Shown here piece by piece: positions 52,390-60,847 of a stretch of DNA of 64,000 bases. Positions within the stretch are counted from its first letter, which is position 1. The number at the start of each line of letters is the position of its first letter. The notes under the pieces were generated by a model. The model was not told where the DNA came from and made no database searches. It worked only from the letters and a program-made list of their open reading frames with translations. The translations under genes were made by a program, and so were the position numbers. The DNA lies in NCBI GenBank assembly GCA_964510855.1, contig CAZEDB010000007.1:12076-76075 (forward strand), given 5' to 3'. Source of the DNA: UBA8828 sp964510855. Lineage in GTDB: Bacteria; Verrucomicrobiota; Verrucomicrobiia; Opitutales; UBA953.

Positions 52390-53781
52390 TTAGCGTGCGA
52401 CTAAGTCGTAGGCCTTCGCGCCCGTGACCGTGACCTCGGCAAAGTTGCCGACGGCAAGGTGCTGGGGTACAGCGACGACACCATCGATTTCCATAGCGTC
52501 ACCCTCACTGCGGGCGATGCCTGGCTTCTCGACCAAGACGCGTAATTTCCGTCCGACCATACCCTCCAGCCGTTCTTGCGACAGGCGCTGTAAGAGTTCC
52601 ATGGCGCGTTCCCAGCGCTTTTGTTTCACCGCATCGGGTACTTGGTCTTCAAGTTTGAACGCCTTGGTGCCTTCTTCGCGTGAGTAACGGAAAACGCCCA
52701 CGCGATCGAAGCGCGCCTCGGCCATAAATTCTAATAACTCTTCAAAGTCTGCGTCAGTCTCACCAGGGAACCCAACAATGAAGGTGGTGCGAATGGTTAA
52801 GTCAGGAATACCCGCACGCATGCGTCGAATCAGGCTACGAATATGAGCACCATCGGTTTCGCGCTGCATCGCCGCAAGCATACGGTCAGAGATATGCTGC
52901 AAAGGAATATCGACATAGCGGGCGACGTGACGCGACTTTGCTAGGGTTTCAATCAGCTCATCACTCCAGTGCGCAGGGTGGGTATAGAGCAGGCGAATCC
53001 AGTGGTCGCCCTCGAGGGTGTCGAGTTCGCGGAGAAGCGACGCTAAGGATTCACCTCGCGAGGAGTCGACCGGGCTACGCGGGTTGGGGCGTTGATCGGT
53101 CCAGCGATCCATGCCGAAGTAGGTGGTGTCTTGCGAAATGAGATTAATCTCGCGTACCCCTTCGCTCACAAGTTGACGGGCTTCGCGCACGACCGACTCG
53201 ATGGTACGGCTACGATGGCGGCCACGGATGCGGGGAATAATACAGAACGAGCAGGGGTGATTACACCCTTCTGCAATTTTGATATAGGCCGCGTGGCGCG
53301 GTGTGAGGCGGAAGCGCGGGGTATCGTAATCGGGAATGAAGGTGGTGGTCTTAACCAGAAACTCCAAGGGCTGAGCTTGATCGGCCATCACCTTTTGGAT
53401 GACGGGGACAATTTTAGTCACCTGATCAAGGCCAATGAAGGCATCGACCTTGGGAAGTTCGACCCGGCCTTTCACGCCCTCGACCACGGGTAAGGCGCCC
53501 TGGTAGCGCTGGGACATGCACCCTGCGACGATAAGTTTTTGTCCCTTACGGCGCGCCTTAGCTTTGCCATCACTCATTTCATAGATGGCTTCGAGCGCCT
53601 CGTGCTTCGAGGCATCAATAAAGGAGCAGGTATTAACAATCACTACATCCGCTTCGCGTGCATCGGGGGTCATGATCATCCCCGCTTGCGCGAGGTGCCC
53701 GACCATGATTTCAGAGTCGATGAGGTTTTTCGCGCAACCGAGCGAGATGAGGCCGACCTTAATAGGCATAGCGGTAGGCAA
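52390..53781 (-). CDS. rimO: Ribosomal protein uS12 methylthiotransferase
   Basis: This radical-SAM methylthiotransferase has an N-terminal UPF0004 domain (KVGLISLGCAKNLIDSEIM, with Cys residues binding one cluster), the radical-SAM CX3CX2C motif in CNHPCSFCIIPRIRGRHRSR and a C-terminal TRAM domain. The KNLIDSE and IIPRIRGRHRSR forms distinguish RimO from MiaB. It modifies Asp in ribosomal protein S12. Length is 463 residues, with an extra segment around DQRPNPRSPVDSSRG that I do not recall from other RimO. A later ATG (MPIKVG, four codons in) is equally possible as start. Confidence 0.94.
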   Translation of the reverse strand: MPTAMPIKVGLISLGCAKNLIDSEIMVGHLAQAGMIMTPDAREADVVIVNTCSFIDASKHEALEAIYEMSDGKAKARRKGQKLIVAGCMSQRYQGALPVVEGVKGRVELPKVDAFIGLDQVTKIVPVIQKVMADQAQPLEFLVKTTTFIPDYDTPRFRLTPRHAAYIKIAEGCNHPCSFCIIPRIRGRHRSRTIESVVREARQLVSEGVREINLISQDTTYFGMDRWTDQRPNPRSPVDSSRGESLASLLRELDTLEGDHWIRLLYTHPAHWSDELIETLAKSRHVARYVDIPLQHISDRMLAAMQRETDGAHIRSLIRRMRAGIPDLTIRTTFIVGFPGETDADFEELLEFMAEARFDRVGVFRYSREEGTKAFKLEDQVPDAVKQKRWERAMELLQRLSQERLEGMVGRKLRVLVEKPGIARSEGDAMEIDGVVAVPQHLAVGNFAEVTVTGAKAYDLVAR

Positions 53782-53823
53782 CGGGCAACGCCTAGGAAGG
53801 CAACCCCGGAGGCGAGGACTTAG

Positions 53824-56523
53824 TTAGCGAGCAAGGATTTGGCGGAGAACGTAGGGCAAGATACCGCCGTGACGGTAGTAAGCGCCTTCAATCGCGGTAT
53901 CAATGCGGGCTACTAAGGGGGCACGGTCGACCGTACCGTTGGCTCGACGAATCACTAAGGTGACGGCTTGGCGTGGCTTGACGGGGTCGGTCAAACCTTC
54001 GAGGTCGAAGGTTTCTGTCCCTACCAGTTTGAAGTCAGCCGCATTTTTTCCGTCCAAAAACTCTAAGGGTAAGACACCCATGCCGATGAGATTGGAGCGG
54101 TGAATACGCTCGAAGGATTGGGCAACCACAACCTTGGCGCCTAAAAGTGCAGTGCCTTTAGCTGCCCAGTCGCGCGACGAACCCATACCGTAGTCAACGC
54201 CACCAAAAATAATCAGACCGGTGCCGCGCTGCTTGTAGATTTCACAGGCGTCATAAATCGTCTCCAGTTTCCCTTCGGGCATGAGCTTGGTGAAGCCGCC
54301 TTCTTTACCGTCTGCCATGGCATTCTTAACTTGGGTATTGGCAAAGGTGCCGCGGGTCATGATGCGGTCATTGCCGCGACGGGAACCATAGGAGTTGAAA
54401 TCTTTCTTAGCTACCCCAGCGGCTAAGAGGAACTTACCTGCAGGAGTATCCTCCTTGAAGGAGCCTGCTGGCGAAATGTGGTCGGTGGTGACGGAGTCGC
54501 CCAAGAGAGCTAGGGGCCGTAGATTTTTGAGTACAGGTACGGCGGGCGGCGTCATCGAGAAGCCTTGGAAGAAAGGAGGTTCCTGAATGTAAGTGGAATC
54601 CGATCGCCACGAGAAACGTGCCCCCGTGCCGCCTTGGACTGATTTCCATTCAGCGGTAGCGTTAGCGAGCGACTCAGGAGCGTACTTGGCTTTGAACATT
54701 GCGGGCCGCAGACCTTTGAGTTCGGCCGCTTCAATTTCCGTGCGCGAGGGCCAAATGTCTTTTAAGAATACAGGCTTACCGTCGCTGCCGGTGCCGAGAG
54801 GTTCCACCTCGAGATTGATATCGGCCCTTCCGGCCAAGGCGAAGGCCACCACGAGGGGAGGGGACATCAAGAAGTTGGCGCGCACGGCACCATGAACGCG
54901 GGCCTCGAAGTTGCGGTTACCTGAAAGCACTGAGGCGGTAACAAGGTCGCCATCTTTAATCGCCTTTTCAATGTCGGCATCGAGGGGGCCGGAGTTACCA
55001 ATACACGTAGTGCAACCGTAGCCGACTAAGTTGAAGCCGAGTTTATCTAAGTATGGCGTTAAACCTGTCTCGGCGAGGTAGTCGGTGACCACGCGTGAGC
55101 CAGGGGCGAGTGAGCACTTAACCAGAGGATTAACCGTGAGTCCGCGTTCGACTGCTTTCTTAGCTAACAGGCCAGCAGCCAACATCACCGAGGGATTTGA
55201 GGTGTTGGTGCAGGAAGTAATGGCCGCAATCACCACGGATCCGTGGGTCAGGGTTTTACCGGTGGTGCCGACGGGAGCAGTGTCCTGACGCGTTGCGGCA
55301 TCCTTACCAAAACCTTGTTTGTCTTTGGCGGTGGTGAAGAGGGTGTTGAAGGTATCTTTGATCTTCGGCAGGTCGATACGGTCTTGCGGGCGCTTGGGTC
55401 CTGAGACGCAGGGCACGACGGATGCGAGGTCGAGCGTTAGGGTTTGGGTATAATCGATGGCGCCTGCCTTAGGGGTGCCAAACAGACCTTGGGCTTCGAA
55501 GTATTGGCGTACTAAGTTAACATGCGCCTCATCGCGACCCGTCGCACGCAAGTAGGCTAAGGACTTATCATCAACAGGGAAGAAGCCCATGGTTGCACCG
55601 TACTCTGGTGCCATGTTGGCAATCGTGGCGCGGTCAGCGAGGGAGAGGGCAGCAGTGCCTTCGCCAAAGAATTCCACAAACTTACCGACGACTTTGGCCT
55701 TACGCAGAAGTTCCGTGAGGCGCAGTGTGAGATCGGTCGCAGTTACGCCTTCGCGCAAAGCGCCCGTGAGATGCACACCAATAACCTCGGGGGTTTGGAA
55801 GGCAACGGGCTGACCGAGCATCCCGGCTTCGGCTTCAATGCCGCCCACACCCCAGCCCACCACGCCGATACCATTGATCATGGTGGTGTGGGAGTCGGTA
55901 CCCACGAGCGTGTCGGGGTAGAGGATGCCGTCTTTCTCAAAGACAAGTTTGGCTAAAAACTCTAAATTGACTTGGTGCACGATGCCGATGGCAGGAGGAA
56001 CCACCCCGAAAGTTTCAAAGGCCTGCATGCCCCATTTGAGGAATTCATAACGCTCACGGTTGCGTTCGAACTCGAGGGCAAGATTGGCGCGGAAAGCGTC
56101 CGCCGTACCGGCACGATCGACTTGTACTGAGTGATCCACCACCAGATCAACTGGGACTAAGGGTTCGATCACGGCTTCGTTTTTGCCCAAGCGCGCCACT
56201 GCCTCGCGCATCGCGGCTAAATCAACCAGGAGGGGTACGCCGGTAAAATCTTGTAAGACAATACGCGCCACCACGAAAGGGATCTCGGTGTCAACGGGCT
56301 TGGCGGCATGATAGGCCGCGAGGGTTTTAACATCGTTTTCAGTCACCGCCACGCCATCGCAATTCCGGAGTACGGACTCAAGTACGAGCCGGATGGAAAC
56401 AGGCAGGCGGGAGATTTTACCCAAGCCGGCTTCCTCGAGGGCGGGCAGGGAGTAATAGCGCAAAGCTTTACCTCCGACAGTCAGGGTGCGGAGGGTGTTG
56501 AAGGGGTCGCGAGGAAGGGCCAT
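53824..56523 (-). CDS. acnA: Aconitate hydratase A
   Basis: This 4Fe-4S enzyme isomerises citrate and isocitrate in the TCA cycle. Cluster cysteines are in ITSCTNTSNPS and GCTTCIGNSGPL. Other family marks are YPDTLVGTDSHTTMINGIGV and the swivel domain's NSYGSRRGNDRIMTRGTFAN and GVDYGMGSSRDWAAKG. Length from the ATG at 56523 (MALPRDPFNTL) is 899 residues, matching AcnA; an upstream frame to 56568 has no support. A clear terminator of the preceding peroxiredoxin gene lies about 100 bases upstream, so acnA probably has its own promoter in 56524-56625. Confidence 0.96.
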   Translation of the reverse strand: MALPRDPFNTLRTLTVGGKALRYYSLPALEEAGLGKISRLPVSIRLVLESVLRNCDGVAVTENDVKTLAAYHAAKPVDTEIPFVVARIVLQDFTGVPLLVDLAAMREAVARLGKNEAVIEPLVPVDLVVDHSVQVDRAGTADAFRANLALEFERNRERYEFLKWGMQAFETFGVVPPAIGIVHQVNLEFLAKLVFEKDGILYPDTLVGTDSHTTMINGIGVVGWGVGGIEAEAGMLGQPVAFQTPEVIGVHLTGALREGVTATDLTLRLTELLRKAKVVGKFVEFFGEGTAALSLADRATIANMAPEYGATMGFFPVDDKSLAYLRATGRDEAHVNLVRQYFEAQGLFGTPKAGAIDYTQTLTLDLASVVPCVSGPKRPQDRIDLPKIKDTFNTLFTTAKDKQGFGKDAATRQDTAPVGTTGKTLTHGSVVIAAITSCTNTSNPSVMLAAGLLAKKAVERGLTVNPLVKCSLAPGSRVVTDYLAETGLTPYLDKLGFNLVGYGCTTCIGNSGPLDADIEKAIKDGDLVTASVLSGNRNFEARVHGAVRANFLMSPPLVVAFALAGRADINLEVEPLGTGSDGKPVFLKDIWPSRTEIEAAELKGLRPAMFKAKYAPESLANATAEWKSVQGGTGARFSWRSDSTYIQEPPFFQGFSMTPPAVPVLKNLRPLALLGDSVTTDHISPAGSFKEDTPAGKFLLAAGVAKKDFNSYGSRRGNDRIMTRGTFANTQVKNAMADGKEGGFTKLMPEGKLETIYDACEIYKQRGTGLIIFGGVDYGMGSSRDWAAKGTALLGAKVVVAQSFERIHRSNLIGMGVLPLEFLDGKNAADFKLVGTETFDLEGLTDPVKPRQAVTLVIRRANGTVDRAPLVARIDTAIEGAYYRHGGILPYVLRQILAR

Positions 56524-56625
56524 GGGATAAGGATGCCCTAGCCAAGAGTTCTCGCAGCCGGGGGGCAAGAGCGGAGAGCAGGCGCGAACGACTGAAAAGA
56601 CGCTAAAGTCTCCTAGGACCTCGTT

Positions 56626-56655
56626 AAAACAAAGCAGCCGGGTTTCCCCGGCTGC
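56626..56655 (-). terminator. Rho-independent terminator of the peroxiredoxin gene
   Basis: On the minus strand GCAGCCGG and CCGGCTGC form an eight-pair GC-rich stem around GGAAAC (56634-56655), followed by TTTGTTTT (56633 down to 56626). It lies 21 bases after the peroxiredoxin stop. It is the clearest intrinsic terminator in the window. Confidence 0.9.
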
Positions 56656-56676
56656 GTTAGGGACTGTCCGCTAGAC

Positions 56677-57168
56677 TTAGGCGCCAATCGCGCGCTTAAT
56701 CTTAGCGAAGTTAGGGAGCTGCGAAGGGTCGCGCTTAGCCTCGACGTGGACAATGTTGCCGGCTTTGTCGGCGACGAACACTGCACGCTTAGCAACTTTT
56801 AGTTTAGCCACCCCGAGTTTTTCCGCGAGCACCTTGCTGTCAGCGACCTTGAAGGCCTTGGTGGCAACGAGGGTCATGTCGGAGGCTACCGTGATGCCGA
56901 GGTTATTGGCCTTGGACCAAGCTTCTTGGGCAAATGGGTTATCGACTGAAATCGCGATGACATCGGCCTTGAGGCTCTTGTAGGTATCGATATCGCCCGA
57001 CACTTTGCACATTTCATCGGTGCAGGTACCGGTGAAGGCGAGGGGGAAGAAGAGAATAACGGTCGGACCTTTGCCCACGTTGCGGCGGAGGTTGACGTCA
57101 ACAAGACCGGCATCGGTCTTGGACCTGAGGGTGAGTTCGGGGAGGGCTTGTCCGGGCTTCAGGGGCAT
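56677..57168 (-). CDS. Peroxiredoxin (AhpC/TSA family)
   Basis: This 163-residue thioredoxin-fold peroxidase has the peroxidatic site FFPLAFTGTCTDEMC: Cys49 with the PxxxT(S)xxC context, plus a second Cys54 five residues on that could resolve it. The protein would reduce hydrogen peroxide and organic hydroperoxides. The layout fits AhpE-like or Tpx-like short peroxiredoxins, and I would not assign a subtype. Its own terminator follows, and miaA lies 75 bases upstream, so it is probably a single-gene unit. Confidence 0.9.
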   Translation of the reverse strand: MPLKPGQALPELTLRSKTDAGLVDVNLRRNVGKGPTVILFFPLAFTGTCTDEMCKVSGDIDTYKSLKADVIAISVDNPFAQEAWSKANNLGITVASDMTLVATKAFKVADSKVLAEKLGVAKLKVAKRAVFVADKAGNIVHVEAKRDPSQLPNFAKIKRAIGA

Positions 57169-57243
57169 GGTATTGGGATATGGGGGTGAGGCCTTTTTCT
57201 TGTCCCTTTCTTGACAGAGGGCAAGCCGGGAGGCGTTTAAGGC

Positions 57244-58116
57244 CTAATTTGGGCTTAAACCCAGCCTGCGAAACCACTTTCGCTGCCGCCCAACGAGCTG
57301 CCAGGTGGACTGGTTAATCTCTTGGGCAAGGCTCTCCAACGGCCCTTTACCGCCTGCACGGAGCCAGTTCAGGGTCTCGCGGTAGCCCACGGCGCGGGGG
57401 GCGGGTAGGTCGTCGGGTAAGTCGAGTAGCAGCCGTGCCTCTTCCAAGATACCACTTTGGAGCATGAGGTTGGTGCGGGTGGCAATGCGGAGGCGGAGTT
57501 CCTCGTCAGGTCGGTCGAGGACCTCGGCCTTTACTTGGAAGTTAGCAAAGGGTCCCGGCTTAGCTAGAAAGTCGTTACGGAGATCCGTAAGCGCGCGACC
57601 CGAGGCGAGTCGACGTTCCAGCGCTTTAGTTAAGCGAAGAGGATTCTGAACATCGAGCCAGGCAGGAAGCGCACCACCTTCAAGTTCGAGTAAGCGTTGG
57701 TGCAAGGCTTCCCGTCCGGCTGCTTGCAGGCGCTCAACTTCGAGTCGAACCGTGGAGGTGATTTCGAGATCATCAGCGACCGGACCTAAAAAAGCTGAGA
57801 GATGAAACCCGCTTCCACCTACAATCATTAAAGGTCGTTGTCGGGCGGCGCAGTCCTCGACTACAGCCCGCGCAACCCGAACGTAATCGGCGATAGAAAA
57901 GCGCTGCGAGGGTGGAGCAAGATCCAGCCCATGGTGTCGCACGCGTTCTTGTTCGGCAAGGGTGGGCTTGGCTGAGCCGACGTCTAAACCGCGATAAAGA
58001 CACACCGCATCGCAGGATAAAATTTCACCGCCCTCACGCTCGGCCCACTTCAGAGCCGCCTCGGTTTTTCCTGCCGCAGTTGGCCCTGCCAGTAGGCGTA
58101 GGACGGGCAGGCTCAT
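57244..58116 (-). CDS. miaA: tRNA dimethylallyltransferase
   Basis: MiaA adds an isopentenyl group to A37 of tRNAs reading UNN codons. The P-loop is LLAGPTAAGKTEAALKWA (about residues 8-25), followed by SCDAVCLYRGLDVGSAKP. Most MiaA proteins have DS.Q in that second motif, and here Ser and Gln are replaced by Ala and Cys (D-A-V-C). The catalytic Asp is kept, and AVGYRETLNWL near the C-terminus is normal, so the enzyme is probably active. At 290 residues it is of usual size. It follows cdsA after two bases and ends the uppS-cdsA-miaA run. Confidence 0.93.
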   Translation of the reverse strand: MSLPVLRLLAGPTAAGKTEAALKWAEREGGEILSCDAVCLYRGLDVGSAKPTLAEQERVRHHGLDLAPPSQRFSIADYVRVARAVVEDCAARQRPLMIVGGSGFHLSAFLGPVADDLEITSTVRLEVERLQAAGREALHQRLLELEGGALPAWLDVQNPLRLTKALERRLASGRALTDLRNDFLAKPGPFANFQVKAEVLDRPDEELRLRIATRTNLMLQSGILEEARLLLDLPDDLPAPRAVGYRETLNWLRAGGKGPLESLAQEINQSTWQLVGRQRKWFRRLGLSPN

Positions 58117-58118
58117 GA

Positions 58119-58973
58119 TTAACCAATCTTAGTGCGGGCCGAAATTTCTAGCAACAGGTAGGCCACGGGCGCAACTAAGAGCAGGGAATCGATTAAATCG
58201 AGTGCGCCGCCAATACCAGGAATCGTAGCGCCTGAATCTTTGACGCCAGCACAGCGTTTCAAATGCGATTCTACTAAATCGGAAGGGATGCTTAAGATGG
58301 CTAAGGGTAAGGCAAAAAGGGCGCCTTTCCAGGGCGCGAAATCCATCCCGCCCCACTGCGTGAGCGCCCATGCTCCCAGTGCTCCGACCGTGCAAGAAAG
58401 CAAGATGCCACCAAGACAGCCTTCCCAACTTTTTGCTGGGCTAATCAAGGGGGCGATTTTTCGACGACCGAAAGGAACGCCAATGAGAAGCCCGCCAACA
58501 TCGGTGAATTTCGTTACAGCGATGATCCAAACGCCGAGCCAAAGCCCTTCATTGCTGCCGGCGCGCCCCCAGCTTACGAAGCTGGTGAGGAAGGAGAGGA
58601 GAAACGGAATGTAAAGCACGCCAAACAGGGTAGGCGTGCGCAAGACCCATGCTTTGGTGCGTAAGGGTTGGTGTAAGAGAGCAAGTAGGAGCCCGACCCA
58701 GCCCAAGGCTAAGAAGGCGACTATCTTGCTGACGGCAATGAAGCCGAGAAATTGGGCGATGAGTAAGCCGCCGCCACAGAGCATGCCAGTTGTGATGTCG
58801 GGTTTAGCGCCCGCTTTTTCCAAGATGCGGTAGGTCTCATACTGCGCTGCAAGGCCAAGGAGGAGCAGGACGGCGAAGCCCGCGACTTGTGATGCGTCGT
58901 AGCGGCTAGAAATCCATAAGACGAGTCCGACCAACGTCCATAATCCCACCGTACTTAAAATTCGATCCTTCAT
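58119..58973 (-). CDS. cdsA: Phosphatidate cytidylyltransferase
   Basis: This inner-membrane enzyme with about eight hydrophobic segments makes CDP-diacylglycerol from phosphatidate and CTP. The signature region is SPAKSWEGCLGGI, followed by KRCAGVKDSGATIPGIGGALDLIDSLL. The acidic residues of the motif are kept, but the usual PGHGG..DR.DS reads PGIGG..DL.DS, with His to Ile and Arg to Leu. I believe this form occurs in relatives but could not check. It overlaps uppS by four bases (ATGA). Length is 284 residues. Confidence 0.92.
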   Translation of the reverse strand: MKDRILSTVGLWTLVGLVLWISSRYDASQVAGFAVLLLLGLAAQYETYRILEKAGAKPDITTGMLCGGGLLIAQFLGFIAVSKIVAFLALGWVGLLLALLHQPLRTKAWVLRTPTLFGVLYIPFLLSFLTSFVSWGRAGSNEGLWLGVWIIAVTKFTDVGGLLIGVPFGRRKIAPLISPAKSWEGCLGGILLSCTVGALGAWALTQWGGMDFAPWKGALFALPLAILSIPSDLVESHLKRCAGVKDSGATIPGIGGALDLIDSLLLVAPVAYLLLEISARTKIG

Positions 58974-59725
58974 ACCAAAGGGGGGGCGGGGCGCACCTGA
59001 CCTCCCGTGCGACCAAACCGACGTTCGCGGCCAGCATACTCACGTAGGGCTTGTTCCAATGCTTCCGCGCCGAAGTCTGGCCAATAAGTAGGCGAGATCA
59101 CGATTTCGGCGTAGGCCGCTTGCAGGAGAAGGAAGTTGGAAAGTCGGCATTCGCCCGAGGTACGGATAATAAGATCGGGGTCGGGCAGGCCGACGGTTTC
59201 AAGTCGGCTGGCAAAGCATGCCCAGTCGATACTCGCGGGATCGAGTTTCCCTGCGGCCACATCGAGGGCAAGCGAGCGTGCGGCCCGTACCGTTTCCTGA
59301 CGCGAACCATAGTTAAGGGCGATTACCAGTTCGAAGGCTGTATTATCCCGACTGGATTCAATCGCGTCTTCGAGTGGTCCGCGAATAAACTCGGGCATGG
59401 CGGTTAAGTCGCCAATCACGCGGAAGCGTACTTTACGTCGGGCCAGTCGATGTAGGTGTAAGCGCAGGACCCATTCGCCGAGTTTGAAAAGTCCGCCGAC
59501 TTCTTCGGCGGGACGGCGCCAATTTTCTGAAGAAAAAGCAAAGAGGGTGAGGCAACGAATACCTTGATCAATCGCGGCATCGACAACTTCAATTAAACGC
59601 TCGGCCCCACGGCGGTGACCTTCAAGTCGGGGCAGGCCGCGCTGCTCCGCCCAGCGTCCATTACCATCCATGATAATCCCTACATGCACCGGGGTGCGGC
59701 TCGTTTCATCATCAGGCAAAGCCAT
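58970..59725 (-). CDS. uppS: Undecaprenyl diphosphate synthase
   Basis: This cis-prenyltransferase builds the C55 carrier for peptidoglycan and O-antigen. The diphosphate site is HVGIIMDGNGRWAEQRG (about residues 14-30), with GHRRGAERLIEVV, LTLFAFSSENWRRP and, near the C-terminus, PDLIIRTSGECRLSNFLLLQAAYAEI. At 251 residues it has the normal length. The neighbouring cdsA follows the frs/uppS-cdsA order found in many bacteria. It starts four bases after the ExbD-like stop. Confidence 0.96.
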   Translation of the reverse strand: MALPDDETSRTPVHVGIIMDGNGRWAEQRGLPRLEGHRRGAERLIEVVDAAIDQGIRCLTLFAFSSENWRRPAEEVGGLFKLGEWVLRLHLHRLARRKVRFRVIGDLTAMPEFIRGPLEDAIESSRDNTAFELVIALNYGSRQETVRAARSLALDVAAGKLDPASIDWACFASRLETVGLPDPDLIIRTSGECRLSNFLLLQAAYAEIVISPTYWPDFGAEALEQALREYAGRERRFGRTGGQVRPAPPLV

Positions 59726-59729
59726 AGAA

Positions 59730-60191
59730 TTAAGGAGGATCGGTGGCTAGGAGAATGCCAGGGAAACCGGCTTGGCGGATACTCTCGGTAAGTTCAGCGA
59801 GTGAGCCTAACGTTTGACTGCTGTCGGCTCGTATCAACACAGGAAGATTACGACGTGCCGAGTTTTTGGCAATGCGCTGCAGCTCGACTTCAAGCGCAGC
59901 CCGACCCTGTATGATGCGACCCTCGAGAAGATACACGCCTTGACCTTGGGCTGATACTAAGGTGGCGACGCTCCCTACGCGGGTAAGATCGGGTGCCGTG
60001 GCCGCAGGAAGTCGTGAGGGTAAAGCTAAGGGGCGACCATCAAGGGAGAGGTAGAGCCCAGGCATGCGGGCAAGGTAGGTTCCCGCCAAAGCTGCGAGTG
60101 CGGTACAAACTAAACCGAGCATTAAAGGCGTGGCGGGCAGGGTGGGGCGGCTTAGGGGCACGCGCGTAACGATGCCAAGCGGCGTGTTCAT
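59730..60191 (-). CDS. ExbD/TolR-like protein lacking the membrane Asp
   Basis: The layout is ExbD/TolR-like: a short cytoplasmic N-terminus, one membrane helix (about residues 20-41) and a periplasmic domain ending in LPVLIRADSSQTLGSLAELTESIRQAGFPGILLAT, which matches the PV.IraD......v......a...G...v.l pattern. The membrane segment reads TPLMLGLVCTALAALAGTYL and contains no Asp, whereas the Asp in TPFIDVML is essential for proton conduction in ExbD and TolR. It overlaps the ExbB-like gene by four bases. Either this is a degenerate family member or it works without proton flow. Length is 153 residues. Confidence 0.75.
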   Translation of the reverse strand: MNTPLGIVTRVPLSRPTLPATPLMLGLVCTALAALAGTYLARMPGLYLSLDGRPLALPSRLPAATAPDLTRVGSVATLVSAQGQGVYLLEGRIIQGRAALEVELQRIAKNSARRNLPVLIRADSSQTLGSLAELTESIRQAGFPGILLATDPP

Positions 60192-60847
60192 GACGTGCGC
60201 CGACGCTCAGCGGCTTGTTCCTCAGGAAGTTCATGACGCACAAACGTGATTAACGACCACGCCGCCGTTTCCATTTCTAAGGCAATCGCCCGAACTCTTC
60301 CGGTGAGAAAGTAGTGTGCCCCCCAAAGTAAAGCGGCCAGGGTTAAACCGAGTGCAGCTGAAGCCAGTGCAATCTGTAATTGGAGTAGGACATTATCGGC
60401 CGAGGCCTGTAGACTATCCGTGCGCAAAGCGGTGATAAGATCGAGCCCAGCTAGGCAGGCACTGGTGAGCCCGAGTAGCGGAGCAAGCGTTGCTAAAGCT
60501 GCGAGCGAACCTAATCGACGTTCCAATACCGGAATCTCAAGTAAACCGGCTTCGGTTGCCGCTGCGCGCATGGCCTCTTCGCCCGCCGTCATGCGCAAGA
60601 GTGCGGCTTTCACCACCCGCGGTACGGGCCCGGGAGATTCTTCACACGCAGCGAGGGCTTCGACGGGTCGGTTAGCGCGAAGGTTATTACGCACCCCTTC
60701 AATGAAGTCTGCCGAACGTACGTGACCGCGATGAAGGTAGAGGGCGCGTTCGAGGGTAAAGATTAAACCCACAACGCCGAAGACGAGGCGGATCCAAACA
60801 AAGGGACCGCCGTCCGCGAGCAGAGAGAATGCGGCGAAGGGTTTCAT
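60188..60847 (-). CDS. MotA/TolQ/ExbB-like channel protein, divergent
   Basis: Three membrane segments are visible: about residues 17-37 (ending FTLERALYLH, with the family Glu-Arg), LAALATLAPLLGLTSACLAG and LQLQIALASAALGLTLAALLW. The APLLGL and ALGL blocks identify the ExbB/TolQ group, but the Thr residues lining the proton path (APLLGLxGT and the ATAIGL-type Thr) are replaced by Ala here. Together with the missing Asp in the ExbD-like partner this suggests a non-canonical pair. It overlaps the TPR gene by four bases. Length is 219 residues. Confidence 0.78.
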   Translation of the reverse strand: MKPFAAFSLLADGGPFVWIRLVFGVVGLIFTLERALYLHRGHVRSADFIEGVRNNLRANRPVEALAACEESPGPVPRVVKAALLRMTAGEEAMRAAATEAGLLEIPVLERRLGSLAALATLAPLLGLTSACLAGLDLITALRTDSLQASADNVLLQLQIALASAALGLTLAALLWGAHYFLTGRVRAIALEMETAAWSLITFVRHELPEEQAAERRRTS

